NCBI GenBank assembly: GCA_027484985.1
Contig: JAIXRW010000019.1
Span: 1-59,744 of the forward strand
Length of the DNA stretch: 59,744 nt
From: Rhodobacter sp.
GTDB taxonomy: Bacteria; Pseudomonadota; Alphaproteobacteria; Rhodobacterales; Rhodobacteraceae
Reading direction: 5' to 3'
Of the stretch, positions 32,510-42,000 are shown one piece after another. The notes beneath the pieces were generated by a model. The model saw only the letters and a program-made list of their open reading frames with translations, did not search any database and was not told the origin of the DNA. Position 1 is the first letter of the stretch; every line of letters starts with the position of its first letter. A program made the translations under genes and the position numbers.

Positions 32510-34147
32510 ATGGCCGTCGATATCCTGACCACACTGAACAAGAACGGCTCGGGGTTGAACCTGACGGGGCTGACAAGTTCGCTTGTCACCGCCGAGATCG
32601 CGCCGTTGCAAAAGGCGCAGAAGGCCAAGGTGGACAAGGCGAACCTGTCCATCTCGACCTTGGGGCAGGTCAGGTCGCAGTTGCAGGGCGTGCAGACCGC
32701 GTTGCAGGCGGTGGCGGCGAGCCCGGTTCTAAAGGCCGTGTCGGGCAATAGCGGGGTTCAGGTCACGGTGACGGACCCTGCCAAGATCGTGAACACCACG
32801 CGCAGCATCGGGGTGGTGCAGACGGCGCAGCGTCAAGTGCTGGAATTCAAGGGCTTTGCCAGCGCCGATGCGCTGGTGGGGGCGGGGCAACTGACTGTCG
32901 AGGTCGGGGCATGGTATGACGATGCGGCAGGGGCCAAGCAGTTTGCGGTGAACCCCGACAGCACGGCGAACCGGTTGGACATTGCCGAAGGGACCACGCT
33001 GTCGCAACTGGCTGAACGGCTGGATGCCTTACCGGGTGTGGCGGCGCGGGTGATCGACAAGGGCAATGGCAGTTTCTCGCTGGGTGTGGTGAGCGAGCCG
33101 GGCGCCGGTTCGGGATTGCGCTTTGCGGCAGTGCCCACAGTGGCGGGCCTGTCGGCCTTTGACACCACGGCGACGAATGACGCGGTGCAGATACAGGCCG
33201 CGCAAGATGCGGTGGTGACGGTCGATGGCATCGCGGTGTTCCGCCCGACCAATTCGATCAAGGATCTGATCCCGGGCGCCACATTGGACATTAGCGCGCC
33301 AGCGGGCACCACCACCACCGTGGGTTTCAGTCGCGACCTTGAGACGGCGCGGACCAACCTGTCCTATCTGGTTGAACAGCTGAACGCGACCCGCGCCAAG
33401 TTGAACGAGGTGTCGCAGCGCGCCGTGAATGGCGCGACGCCGGGGCCGCTGGTGGGCGACCAGACGATCGAGCGGCTGAAGGCCGATCTGTCGCGGCTGA
33501 TCGCGGCGCCGATTACCGGCTTTGGCGCGGCGCCGGTCTTTCTGTCCGACCTTGGGGTCACCACGCAGCGCGACGGAACGCTGAAGCTGATGGCGCAGGA
33601 TTTTGAAGATGCCTTCAAGGGCGATCCGCAGAAGTTCGACGCGCTGTTTGCCAACCGGATCGGATCAGATACCGCGGGGGTCGAGGTGAAGGGGTTGGTC
33701 GGGGCCGATGTTGCGGCGGGCCGCCATGATTTCGTGCGCGATCCGGTCACGGGGCGGGCGACGCTGGGCGGATACCGCACGCTGGCCATTCCGCTGGCGG
33801 ACGGGCGGCGGCAATATGCCGTGCTGGACGGGCCGTTTACGGGGCTGACCGTCACCACCCCTGACGGGGTGGACAGCGCCACGATCACCTTTGGCCGCAG
33901 CCTGATTTCATCGCTGGATGTGATGACGACCAAGGCGCTGAGCGGCAGCATCGCCACGCGCGAGACGGAATTTGGCGCCCGCATCACCGAAGCGAATGCC
34001 AAGTTGTCGGAATTGGATATCAGGTCGGAAAAGTTGACCAAGCGGTATCTGTCGCGCTTTACCGCGATGGAGGCGTCGATCTCGACCATGAAAAGCACGG
34101 GAAATTACCTGACCAACCTTGTCGCGCAGTGGAACAAGTCGAACTGA
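32510..34147 (+). CDS. fliD: Filament cap protein FliD
   Basis: 545 residues from ATG 32510, nine bases after AAGGGA; the in-frame GTG at 32501 is too close to that site. N-terminal D0 region (GSGLNLTGLTSSLVTAEIAP) and helical C-terminus (LDIRSEKLTKRYLSRFTAME, then MKSTGNYLTNLVAQWNKSN) match FliD. The central part holds the two cap-domain repeats, with TTVGFSRDLETARTNLSYLV. FliD caps the growing filament and folds flagellin. A FliT-like chaperone is encoded at 2126-2443. Confidence 0.94.
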   Translation: MAVDILTTLNKNGSGLNLTGLTSSLVTAEIAPLQKAQKAKVDKANLSISTLGQVRSQLQGVQTALQAVAASPVLKAVSGNSGVQVTVTDPAKIVNTTRSIGVVQTAQRQVLEFKGFASADALVGAGQLTVEVGAWYDDAAGAKQFAVNPDSTANRLDIAEGTTLSQLAERLDALPGVAARVIDKGNGSFSLGVVSEPGAGSGLRFAAVPTVAGLSAFDTTATNDAVQIQAAQDAVVTVDGIAVFRPTNSIKDLIPGATLDISAPAGTTTTVGFSRDLETARTNLSYLVEQLNATRAKLNEVSQRAVNGATPGPLVGDQTIERLKADLSRLIAAPITGFGAAPVFLSDLGVTTQRDGTLKLMAQDFEDAFKGDPQKFDALFANRIGSDTAGVEVKGLVGADVAAGRHDFVRDPVTGRATLGGYRTLAIPLADGRRQYAVLDGPFTGLTVTTPDGVDSATITFGRSLISSLDVMTTKALSGSIATRETEFGARITEANAKLSELDIRSEKLTKRYLSRFTAMEASISTMKSTGNYLTNLVAQWNKSN

Positions 34148-34233
34148 CGGCCCGCCCTTGGCGGCATTGCCAAGCCGGTAGCGCCGCGCCAGTCTGATCG
34201 CCGATTTGGTGCGGTGCGGGGTGGGGTGGGGTG

Positions 34234-35577
34234 ATGCGTGTGTCGCGGCGGGCGGTGATGGTGGGGGCTGCGGGGCTGGCCATGGCGCGGCGGGCCGGGG
34301 CAGCGGCGGGCCGCCGCGTTGTGGTGGTGGGGGCCGGTCTGGCCGGTCTGTCTGCGGCGCGGGCGCTGGTGGCGGCAGGGGCCGATGTGACCGTGATCGA
34401 GGCGCGCGGGCGCATCGGCGGGCGGGTCTGGACATCGCGCCTTTGGGCGGGGATGCCGGTCGATCTGGGGGCAAGCTGGATTCACGGGCAGATGGGCAAC
34501 CCGCTGACGGCGCTGGCCGATGCGGCGGGTGTGGCGCGGCTGACCACAAGCTATGATCGGGCGCTGGTGCTGGATGCAAAGGGGGCCGAGGCGGAACCGG
34601 ATGCAGCCTATGATCTGTCCGAAGGGTTGATCGTGGCCGCGCAGGACTGGGCCTTTGACCAAGGCGGCGACAGGTCGCTGGCTGCGGCGATTGCGGCGCA
34701 GCCAGCGTGGCGGCGGGCTGATGCGGCGGCGCGGGCGGCGGTGGCGCATGTGATGAATGGGCTGGTCGTCACCGAATACGGCGCGTCTTTGCAGGATTGT
34801 TCGGCCCGCTGGTTCGATGACAGTGATGCCTTTGGCGGAGAAGATGCCCTGCCCCAAGGCGGCTATGACCGGATTGCCCAAGCAATGGCGCAGGGACTTG
34901 ACCTGCGGCTGGCGAGCCCCGTTTCCGCCATCGCCCCGCAGGCCGCGGGGCTGCGCGTGACGTTGCGGGATGGCGGCGTGATTGCGGCGGATCACTGCGT
35001 GTTGACGGTGCCGCTGGGTGTGCTGAAGGCGGGCACGATCCGGCTGGGCGCGCCGCTTGATCCGGCGCGGCAGGCGGCGGTGGACCGGTTGGGCATGGGG
35101 CTTTTGTCGAAATGCTGGCTGCGGTTTGACCGCGCTCATTGGCCCACGGATGTGGACTGGATCGAATGGATCGGGCCCGAGCCGGGGCTTTGGGCGGAAT
35201 GGTTCAGCCCCGCGCGGGTGACGGGGCAGCCTGTGTTGGGGGCGTTTCACGGCGGCGACGTGGCGCGCGCCTTCGAGCCGATGCCGGATGCCGATATGGG
35301 CGTGGCGGCGCATGATGCGCTGCGCGCAATGTTCGGGTCGGGCTTTCCTGCGCCATCGGGCGTGCAGGTGACACGCTGGGCGGGCGATGAATTCGCGCAG
35401 GGCGCCTATAGTTTCAACGCGACCGGCAGTTCCGCCGCCACCCGCCGCGATCTGGGCGGGGCCGAGTGGGAGGGGCGGCTGGTTCTGGCCGGTGAGGCCT
35501 GCGCGCCGCGCCATTTCGGCACGGCGCACGGGGCGGTATTGTCGGGCCGGGCAGCGGCGCGGGTGATCACGGGTTGA
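34234..35577 (+). CDS. FAD-dependent amine (polyamine) oxidase
   Basis: 447 residues from ATG 34234. The start [16 protein letters not shown] resembles a twin-arginine signal, so export as a folded flavoprotein is possible. FAD-binding fingerprint GAGLAG (33-38) with [12 protein letters not shown], substrate region GASWIHG (79-85), and the C-terminal FAD motif [15 protein letters not shown] are those of flavin monoamine/polyamine oxidases, which oxidise amines to aldehyde, ammonia and peroxide. It is not a known flagellar gene. It follows fliD by 86 nt and stops directly against fleQ (convergent), with no promoter seen, so it may be read through from fliD. Confidence 0.88.
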   Translation: MRVSRRAVMVGAAGLAMARRAGAAAGRRVVVVGAGLAGLSAARALVAAGADVTVIEARGRIGGRVWTSRLWAGMPVDLGASWIHGQMGNPLTALADAAGVARLTTSYDRALVLDAKGAEAEPDAAYDLSEGLIVAAQDWAFDQGGDRSLAAAIAAQPAWRRADAAARAAVAHVMNGLVVTEYGASLQDCSARWFDDSDAFGGEDALPQGGYDRIAQAMAQGLDLRLASPVSAIAPQAAGLRVTLRDGGVIAADHCVLTVPLGVLKAGTIRLGAPLDPARQAAVDRLGMGLLSKCWLRFDRAHWPTDVDWIEWIGPEPGLWAEWFSPARVTGQPVLGAFHGGDVARAFEPMPDADMGVAAHDALRAMFGSGFPAPSGVQVTRWAGDEFAQGAYSFNATGSSAATRRDLGGAEWEGRLVLAGEACAPRHFGTAHGAVLSGRAAARVITG

Positions 35578-36678
35578 TCAGGCGTCAAGCCCGCGGCGGA
35601 TGCCGTATTTCTTCATCTTCTCGATCAGGGTGGTGCGGCGCAGGCGCAGCATGTCGGCCGCTTGCGCGACATTGCCGCAACGCTTGTCAAGCGCCGCTTC
35701 GATCATCGCCACCTCGATATCGCGGATATAGCCGCGCAGGTCGATGTCACCCATCTTGTCAAAGGCCTGCTGGATGCCCGACGGGTCGGGCAATTCGCCC
35801 GGCAGGGGGGCGGGTTCGGGCATGTCATGATCCTGATCGCTGAAATCGGGCATCGCCATGCCAAGCAGGTTGTCGCGTACCTGTCGGGCGGTGATCATGC
35901 GGCCCGGAAACATGACGAAGGCGCGTTGCAGGACATTCTTCAGCTCGCGGATATTGCCCGGCCAAGGGTGGGCCGACAGCGCGCGGATGGCCGAAAGGTC
36001 GAAATGCGGGGCATCTGCGGCGGGGTTCTTGCACATATGTTCGGAAATCATCCGCGCAAGGATAAGCGGGATGTCGCAGGTGCGTTCGGCAAGGCTGGGG
36101 ACGGTCAGCGTAAAGACATTGATACGGAAGAACAGGTCTGCGCGGAAGCTGCCCTGTTCGATGGACTGCCCCAGATCGCGGTGCGTGGCGGTCACCAGAC
36201 GGAAATCGACCGGCGTGTCGGTGCTGGCGCCAAGGCGCTGGATGCGGCGTGTTTCCAGCACGCGCAGCAGCTTGGCCTGAAGGGCCAGCGGCATGTCTCC
36301 GATCTCGTCCAGAAACAGCGTGCCGCCCTGGGCCTGTTCGATACGGCCGGTGCGGGCACGGTCGGCGCCGGTGAAGGCGCCTTTCTCGTGGCCGAACAGT
36401 TCGGATTCCAGCAACTCGGCCGGGATGGCGGCGCAATTGACTGCGACCAAGGGGCCGGACCGGCCCGACGCGCGGTGCAGCGCTTCGGCCACCAGTTCCT
36501 TGCCGGCGCCGGTGGGGCCGGTGACGACGACCGAGGCGTCGCTGACGGCCACCGCCGCGATCATGCGCTTGAGCTGGCGGACGGGAACCGAGTCACCCGC
36601 GATGATGCGGTCTATCGCTTCGGCGGAAACGGGCAGGGCGCGGGTCGCCACCTGCCGGTCAATCCATTCACTCGTCAT
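35578..36678 (-). CDS. fleQ: Master flagellar activator FleQ without receiver domain
   Basis: 366 residues from ATG 36678 (AGGAGAG upstream; an in-frame GTG lies one codon before). The AAA+ domain starts after about 30 residues: Walker A GPTGAGKE (54-61), GAFTGA (100-105), Walker B GGTLFLDE (118-125), and [16 protein letters not shown]. The C-terminal Fis-type HTH (about 320-366) is intact: [20 protein letters not shown]. The N-terminal FleQ domain of Pseudomonas is missing, as in R. sphaeroides, where FleQ heads the hierarchy, activates fleT, and then acts with FleT. No sigma-54 site was found upstream, which fits a class I gene. Confidence 0.92.
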   Translation of the reverse strand: MTSEWIDRQVATRALPVSAEAIDRIIAGDSVPVRQLKRMIAAVAVSDASVVVTGPTGAGKELVAEALHRASGRSGPLVAVNCAAIPAELLESELFGHEKGAFTGADRARTGRIEQAQGGTLFLDEIGDMPLALQAKLLRVLETRRIQRLGASTDTPVDFRLVTATHRDLGQSIEQGSFRADLFFRINVFTLTVPSLAERTCDIPLILARMISEHMCKNPAADAPHFDLSAIRALSAHPWPGNIRELKNVLQRAFVMFPGRMITARQVRDNLLGMAMPDFSDQDHDMPEPAPLPGELPDPSGIQQAFDKMGDIDLRGYIRDIEVAMIEAALDKRCGNVAQAADMLRLRRTTLIEKMKKYGIRRGLDA

Positions 36679-36848
36679 CACTCTCTCCTAAACCACTTGT
36701 GATCCGTTTTAGCAGAGAGATGCTGTTTTTGGGGTTGCCTTGGTCCAGTCCGCTCAACCGAAACGGACGGTCATGACCGGTTGGTCGGGGTGAGCCCAGA
36801 CTTTTGGCTGTAGGATTCCGAAAGGATGGTTAACAAATTGGGCCAAAC

Positions 36849-37670
36849 CTATGGCATGGCGTCCAGAACCTGCCGCATTGATTGGATGGCTTCCCAGTCG
36901 CGTTGCAGCGCGGGGGGGAGATTCTCGGCTGCCAGAAGCTCGGTTCGGGTCGCTTCGATCACCATGGGAAGATCGGGCGGCGCACCGCCCGTTGCCTGCC
37001 CGGAGGTTGCGGGGCGGGGGGCGGGGCGGGGCGCGGCGGCCGATGCGGCGGCGGCGCGGGCGGCATCAAGCTGCACCAGGGGCGAGCCGGAAAAGGCAAG
37101 GATGCCGTCAAGCTGGATCGGGGCCGAGGCGAGCAGGGTCGCTTCGGACATATCGGTGAGTGGCAAACGGCCCTGCGCTGCGACGACCTTTTGCAGATAG
37201 GCCTGCCCGCGTGTCGGGTCGGTTGAATGATAGGCGGCGGTGGCCACTTCCCAACTGCCGAGACGGGCCTGCAATTCGCGCAGGAAGCGGGCGGCATAGC
37301 GCGTATTCTCGACCGGATCGAACATCTGTTCGGGCGAGGTGAAGGCCTGCGCGTGCCATTTCCAGTTCAGTTGCATGCAGCCCACGTCGATATTGGTCAC
37401 GCCGCTGGCGACTGCGTTTTCCAGATAGGCCACTGCCTCGGCCTTGGTCTCGAAGAAATGCGACTTGCCGCCTTCGTTCGTGGTCCAGGGCCATGGCGCA
37501 TGGGTGCCGTTTGCATCGGTATGGCCGGATTCGACCAGCGCGATGGCGGGAAGCAGACCGTCGGGCAGGCCTTCGTCGGCGCCCGCCTGCGCGGCAAGGG
37601 CGTTGCAGTCCTGCGCCGCCGCAAGGGCGGGGAACAGCAGGGCAAGGACAAGGGCGAACAGGCGCAACAT
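36849..37670 (-). CDS. sltF: Flagellar lytic transglycosylase SltF
   Basis: 273 residues from ATG 37670 (AAGGGGGGGGC directly upstream). Signal peptide 1-19 (FPALAAAQ), then an SLT domain with the catalytic Glu about 47 in IALVESGH and the GCMQLNWKWH and AYHSTD motifs. C-terminal third is a Pro/Ala linker (AAAPRPAPRPATSG) and a helical end that could bind the rod. In R. sphaeroides SltF opens the peptidoglycan for the rod and interacts with the FlgJ that lacks a muramidase domain; the FlgJ here (43078-43359) lacks it too. Located right after flgL. Confidence 0.9.
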   Translation of the reverse strand: MLRLFALVLALLFPALAAAQDCNALAAQAGADEGLPDGLLPAIALVESGHTDANGTHAPWPWTTNEGGKSHFFETKAEAVAYLENAVASGVTNIDVGCMQLNWKWHAQAFTSPEQMFDPVENTRYAARFLRELQARLGSWEVATAAYHSTDPTRGQAYLQKVVAAQGRLPLTDMSEATLLASAPIQLDGILAFSGSPLVQLDAARAAAASAAAPRPAPRPATSGQATGGAPPDLPMVIEATRTELLAAENLPPALQRDWEAIQSMRQVLDAMP

Positions 37671-37680
37671 GCCCCCCCCT

Positions 37681-37696
37681 TGCAAGTGCCGCGCCA
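37681..37696 (-). promoter_or_regulatory. sigma-54-like site at the sltF start
   Basis: Minus strand TGGCGCGGCACTTGCA: GG at 37695-37694, GC at 37683-37682, spacing ten. The match is good, but transcription would begin at about the sltF start codon (37670), leaving almost no leader. Confidence 0.55.
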
Positions 37697-37717
37697 CCGT
37701 GGCCTGGGCTGCGCCGA

Positions 37718-38986
37718 CTAGCGCAGGTAGTTGAACAGCGAGGTTCCGTTGATCTTGACAAAGGTCTGTTGCGCGGCCTGTTCGGTCATCAGCAGGCTTT
37801 GCAGGCGGGTGATGGCGGCTGCGACATCAAGATCTTGCAGCCCCGCCACGGCCTGATCGATCCGCAGACGGCGGTCGTTCAGGACCGAGATGTGGCTGTC
37901 GGCAAGTGCGGCCAGCGATCCCACCTCGGCGTGCTGGGCGGCCATGTGGCTGACGGCATCGTTGAAATAGCCCACCATGGTGTTGGCCGACAGGCGGGCG
38001 GGGCGCAAGGGTTGCATCAGGCCCTTCACCTCGCCCGTGGGGGTGGCGGGGGCAAGGGTGCCAAGGGTGCCGCGGTCGTCGCGGGTGCTGGCAAGGCCCG
38101 AGATGCGGATATCGGCGCGCGAGGACAGGATCAGGCTTTCGCCATCGGGGGCAAGGGTGGCGGTGATCCCGGTCTTGACCGATTGCGCGTTCACCGCCAC
38201 CAGAAGCGGTCCGGGTGCGCCCTTTACAAGATCGGCCGATATCTGCGCGTTGCCATCGGGGCCGGTCAGGGTGAAGGACAGGGTTTGCGGATCGCGCCCT
38301 GCGGCAGGGGTGAACAGTGCGGTGCCCTTGACCGTATGGTCCGGGCGGCCCGGTTGCAGCGGCAAGGACAGCGTGGCGATCAGGTCATCGACCATATCAA
38401 AGATGTTGCGGCTTTCGCCCTGTGACGGGACCGAGCCGAACACCTGCGCGCCGTTCAATCCGGTGGCGAGGGTCGAGGTTTCGTTCAGCCGCAGCGTCGG
38501 GCGACCGCCATCGCCCGTGTAGCTAACCCCGTTCGGTCCATCGACAAAGGGCTGGTCGCTGCCGAAGCCTGCAAAGATGGGCATGCCCATCGTGTCGCGC
38601 GTATTGGCGACCGAAAGCAGGGCGGTGCGGAGCGACAGCGCCTCGGCCCGCAGGCCAGCGATGCCTTCCTGTGTCAGCGTATCCGAGGCGGCGCGAAGGG
38701 CGATCTGCTGGTAGGCCGTAGTGATCTTTTGCACCTCGGTCATGGCAAGGTCGGCATGCGAAAGCCGATCGGCGGCCAGATTGGCGTTTTCCTTGAACCT
38801 GTCGATAGCGCCGCGCTGTTCGGTCACGGCCGACAGCTTGGCCGAGCGCATCGGATCGACCGAGGGGCGCGGATCGTTCTTGCCCGACGAGATGCGGCCC
38901 TGAAGATCGCTGATTTCGCCCGACAGGCGGTTGAAGCTTTCCATGGCGATGCGGCCAGAAAGGGCGGTTCCGATGGAGGCGGTCAT
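37718..38986 (-). CDS. flgL: Hook-filament junction protein FlgL
   Basis: 422 residues. Flagellin-like N-terminus (LSGEISDLQGRISSGKNDPR, then PMRSAKLSAVTEQRGAIDRF) and C-terminal helix (ITRLQSLLMTEQAAQQTFVK) ending NGTSLFNYLR. It joins the FlgK ring to the filament. The middle (about 150-310) is a beta-rich insertion, longer than in enteric FlgL (about 317 residues). Separated from flgK by 20 nt; end of the flg operon before sltF. Confidence 0.92.
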   Translation of the reverse strand: MTASIGTALSGRIAMESFNRLSGEISDLQGRISSGKNDPRPSVDPMRSAKLSAVTEQRGAIDRFKENANLAADRLSHADLAMTEVQKITTAYQQIALRAASDTLTQEGIAGLRAEALSLRTALLSVANTRDTMGMPIFAGFGSDQPFVDGPNGVSYTGDGGRPTLRLNETSTLATGLNGAQVFGSVPSQGESRNIFDMVDDLIATLSLPLQPGRPDHTVKGTALFTPAAGRDPQTLSFTLTGPDGNAQISADLVKGAPGPLLVAVNAQSVKTGITATLAPDGESLILSSRADIRISGLASTRDDRGTLGTLAPATPTGEVKGLMQPLRPARLSANTMVGYFNDAVSHMAAQHAEVGSLAALADSHISVLNDRRLRIDQAVAGLQDLDVAAAITRLQSLLMTEQAAQQTFVKINGTSLFNYLR

Positions 38987-39006
38987 GGCGCGGCCTTTCG
39001 TTCAGG

Positions 39007-42000
39007 TCAAAGCGAGCGGAGCAGGGTGTCGAACAGGTCTTTCGCCACCGTCATGATCTGGGCCGAGGCCTGATAGGCCTGTTGCAGTTCCAGAAGGCGG
39101 GCGGCTTCGCGGTCAAGGTCAACCGCGCCCTGCGCGGCATCGGCGCGGCGGACGGTATCGTGGATCGCGGTGTCCGAGTTCAGCTTGGTTTCGGCGGCGG
39201 CGGCACGGGTGCCGACTTCCGATTGCAGGTCTGACAGGATGCGGGCAAAGCCGCCCTTGCCCGAGGCGACATCGGGAAAGCGCAGGGCAAGGATCGCATC
39301 GAGCGCGCGGCCATCGTTGCGGCCATCGGTATTGGCGGTCAGGCGGAAGCCGTCGCCGGTTGCGGGATTGCCGGTGACAGATACCGAAAGCCCGCCGATC
39401 ACCGCGCCGCCGCTGGCATTAAGCGTGCGGGTGCCGATGGAATGACCCGTGGCAAGGTCGAACAGTTCGACGCGGCCGGTGGTGGCATCGGTCACGCGCA
39501 ATTCGACAGGGGGCGGCGTTGCGGGCACGCTGCCTGCGGTGACGCTCCCCGCCATGCGAAGGGTGCCCGATCCGGTCATCACCACGATCAGGTCTTCGGG
39601 GGGCAGGTTGCCAAGGCGCAGGCGTTGTCCGGCAAGGGCGGTGGTGGTGGTGCCAAGCGCAAGGGGGCGGCCGTCGGACGCGGTGGCGGTCAGGGTCGCG
39701 CCATCCGCGCTGACGCTGGCGCCGAGCGAAGAGAAGCCTGCCGCCGCGCCCCCCGGAAGCACGCGCACCGCGCCCGCGCTGGCCGGAATATCAAGCCGGA
39801 CGGCGCCCTGCGCGATGCTGGCCGTGCCGGGAAAGCCTGCGGGCAGGGTTACGGCGGGGCCTGCGGTCACGGTCAGGCTGTGGCGGGTGCCGCCCACCTC
39901 GATCTCGACCGTGGCGGGGAAGGGGCCGGTTGGGGGCTGGCCGGTCAGGCGGCCCATCGGCGCGCTGGCGGGCGACAGGCCGAAGGGCGCGCCGTTAGCC
40001 CCTGCGGGCAGGGTGATCATGCCGCTATCGGTGCTGCCGCCATTGACCGCAAGGGTCAGCCGCATGTCGGGGCCGAAGCTGGCGGACAGGCGGGAAGGCT
40101 CGGGGCCGGACACGGTGACAGCGCCGCTGGTCATGCGAAGCGTGTAGTCGCGCCCGTCAAGGCGGACCACGGTGGTGGCGCCTTCGGGGGGCAGTTGCGA
40201 AACGGGACCGCCGGTCAGGCTTGCATGTGGCATGCCGTCGCGCAGACGGGCGGCAAGGCCGCTTGCTACATCGGCGGGGGTTGTGGCGGCGGTGGTTGCG
40301 GTATCGAGCGTGACACTGCGACCGCCCAGCGACAGGCCATAGCGGGTGGGCCCCGCCGCGCCGGGCAGGCTGGCATCAAGGGCGGGATCAAGCGCGAAGG
40401 TCAGCGCGGTGACAGCCCCCGCCGCGCTGGTGGTTCGGGTGACAAGCCCGCCAGCCGTGGCGTCGAGCGCGGAATCGCGGCGTGTGCCTGCGGCGGTGAC
40501 GGCAAAGGCGGTTGGTTGGCGCAGGGTCATCTGGCCGCCAATGCGGGCGCTGTCGGCCCCCGCGCCCAGCGTTGCCACTGCCCCCACGGGCTGGCCTGCC
40601 GCATCGGCCGCTTGCAGTGCGACGGTGCCGCCCGCCGCATGGGTCAGGCCGGTGATGCGGATGTCTTCACCCCCCGACTGCACCAGCATCAGCCGCGTGC
40701 CATCGGGCGACAGCTGGGCCGAAATGCCGGTTGCCCCCGTCAGCGCGTTGACCGAAAGCGCCAGCGCATCCAGCCTGCCGCCCGCCACATCACCGGAAAC
40801 CGAAAGCGGCGTGGTGTTGGTGCCCGCAAGCCGGAACGAGAGCCGCCCATCGGTCGAGGCGGTCAGTGTGACTGCGGTTTGCGCCGTGGCGGTCAGGCCG
40901 GGTATGGCGGCGGCTGCCATCTGGGCGAGGCGACGGGCAGTGCCGCCTTCGGGCAGGGTCAGGGTGCCGGGCAGGCCAAGGCCGGTATCAATGGCGATGG
41001 GTTGGGGGGCGGCAGCCGGGGCGGGGGTTGGCCCGTTCCAGACCGCGATGGGGTTGGGCGACAGCGTCAGCGATTGCAGGCCGCTGCCTTGGGTCGCGGC
41101 CAACTCAAGCCCGCGATAGCCGGAATTGAGGTAGGCGGTGTTGTATTGTGCACCGGGCAGAAAGCCGTTCGTTTCGGTGAACAGAAGCGCGATATCGGCG
41201 GGGGCCATCGGCGTGCCCGCGATCTGGCGCCCTTCGCGGGTGAAGATTTGCAGTGTGCCGCCCTGCGGGCTGGCGGGGGTCAGGTTGGCGGCGGCGCCGT
41301 CAAGGCTGGCGGCGGTGAAGTTTCCGGTGTTGAGCGACAGCGACAGCGTGCCGCCCGATGCCTGCGCCGACATGCCGAGCGCCGATAGCGTGACGCCGCC
41401 CGCCGCCGCCATGCGTCCGTCATTCAGCGCAGCGGCGATATCGGACAGGGTATAACCCGCAGGGCGCGGGCTGCCATTGGCAAGGGTGGTCAGGTTGAAG
41501 GCAGTGGTGATGCCCGCCGACGTAACGGAAAGGCTGGAGGGCGCGGCGCCCGCCACCATATCGGCGCTGGCGGGCTGGCCAAGGCTGGCAAGGTTGGCCG
41601 CGCTGCTGCCCGCAGGAATGAAGCCCACGACACCCGCATTCCGCAGCGTGACGGCCTGACCGGCATCGGTGGCATTGGCCAGAAGGTCGGGCAGAACCGG
41701 CAGGGCAGGCGGCGCGACGGTGGTCGGCGCCATGGCCACGCTGGCGGACCCTTTGTTTCCCGGCGCGGGGGCGACCAGCGTGGCCACCGCAGCGGCAAGG
41801 CGGGCGGGCGTTTCGGGCAGGAAGCGCATGTTCACAGCCTTGCCCGTGGTTGGCGTCAGGGTGAAGCGGTCGCCATCGGCGGGGTCGCCCTCCATCCGGA
41901 TGGTCAGGTTGGGCAGGACGAGCAGCTTGTCGGCCTGCGCCAGAACCGTGCCATTCGCATCCTCGGCCCGCCACAGGCCCTGCGCCGCATCGCGGACCAG

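Noticed and set aside
39442..41388. Plus-strand open frame of 648 codons inside flgK
   Set aside because: Antisense shadow; flgK is an uninterrupted frame with recognisable ends.
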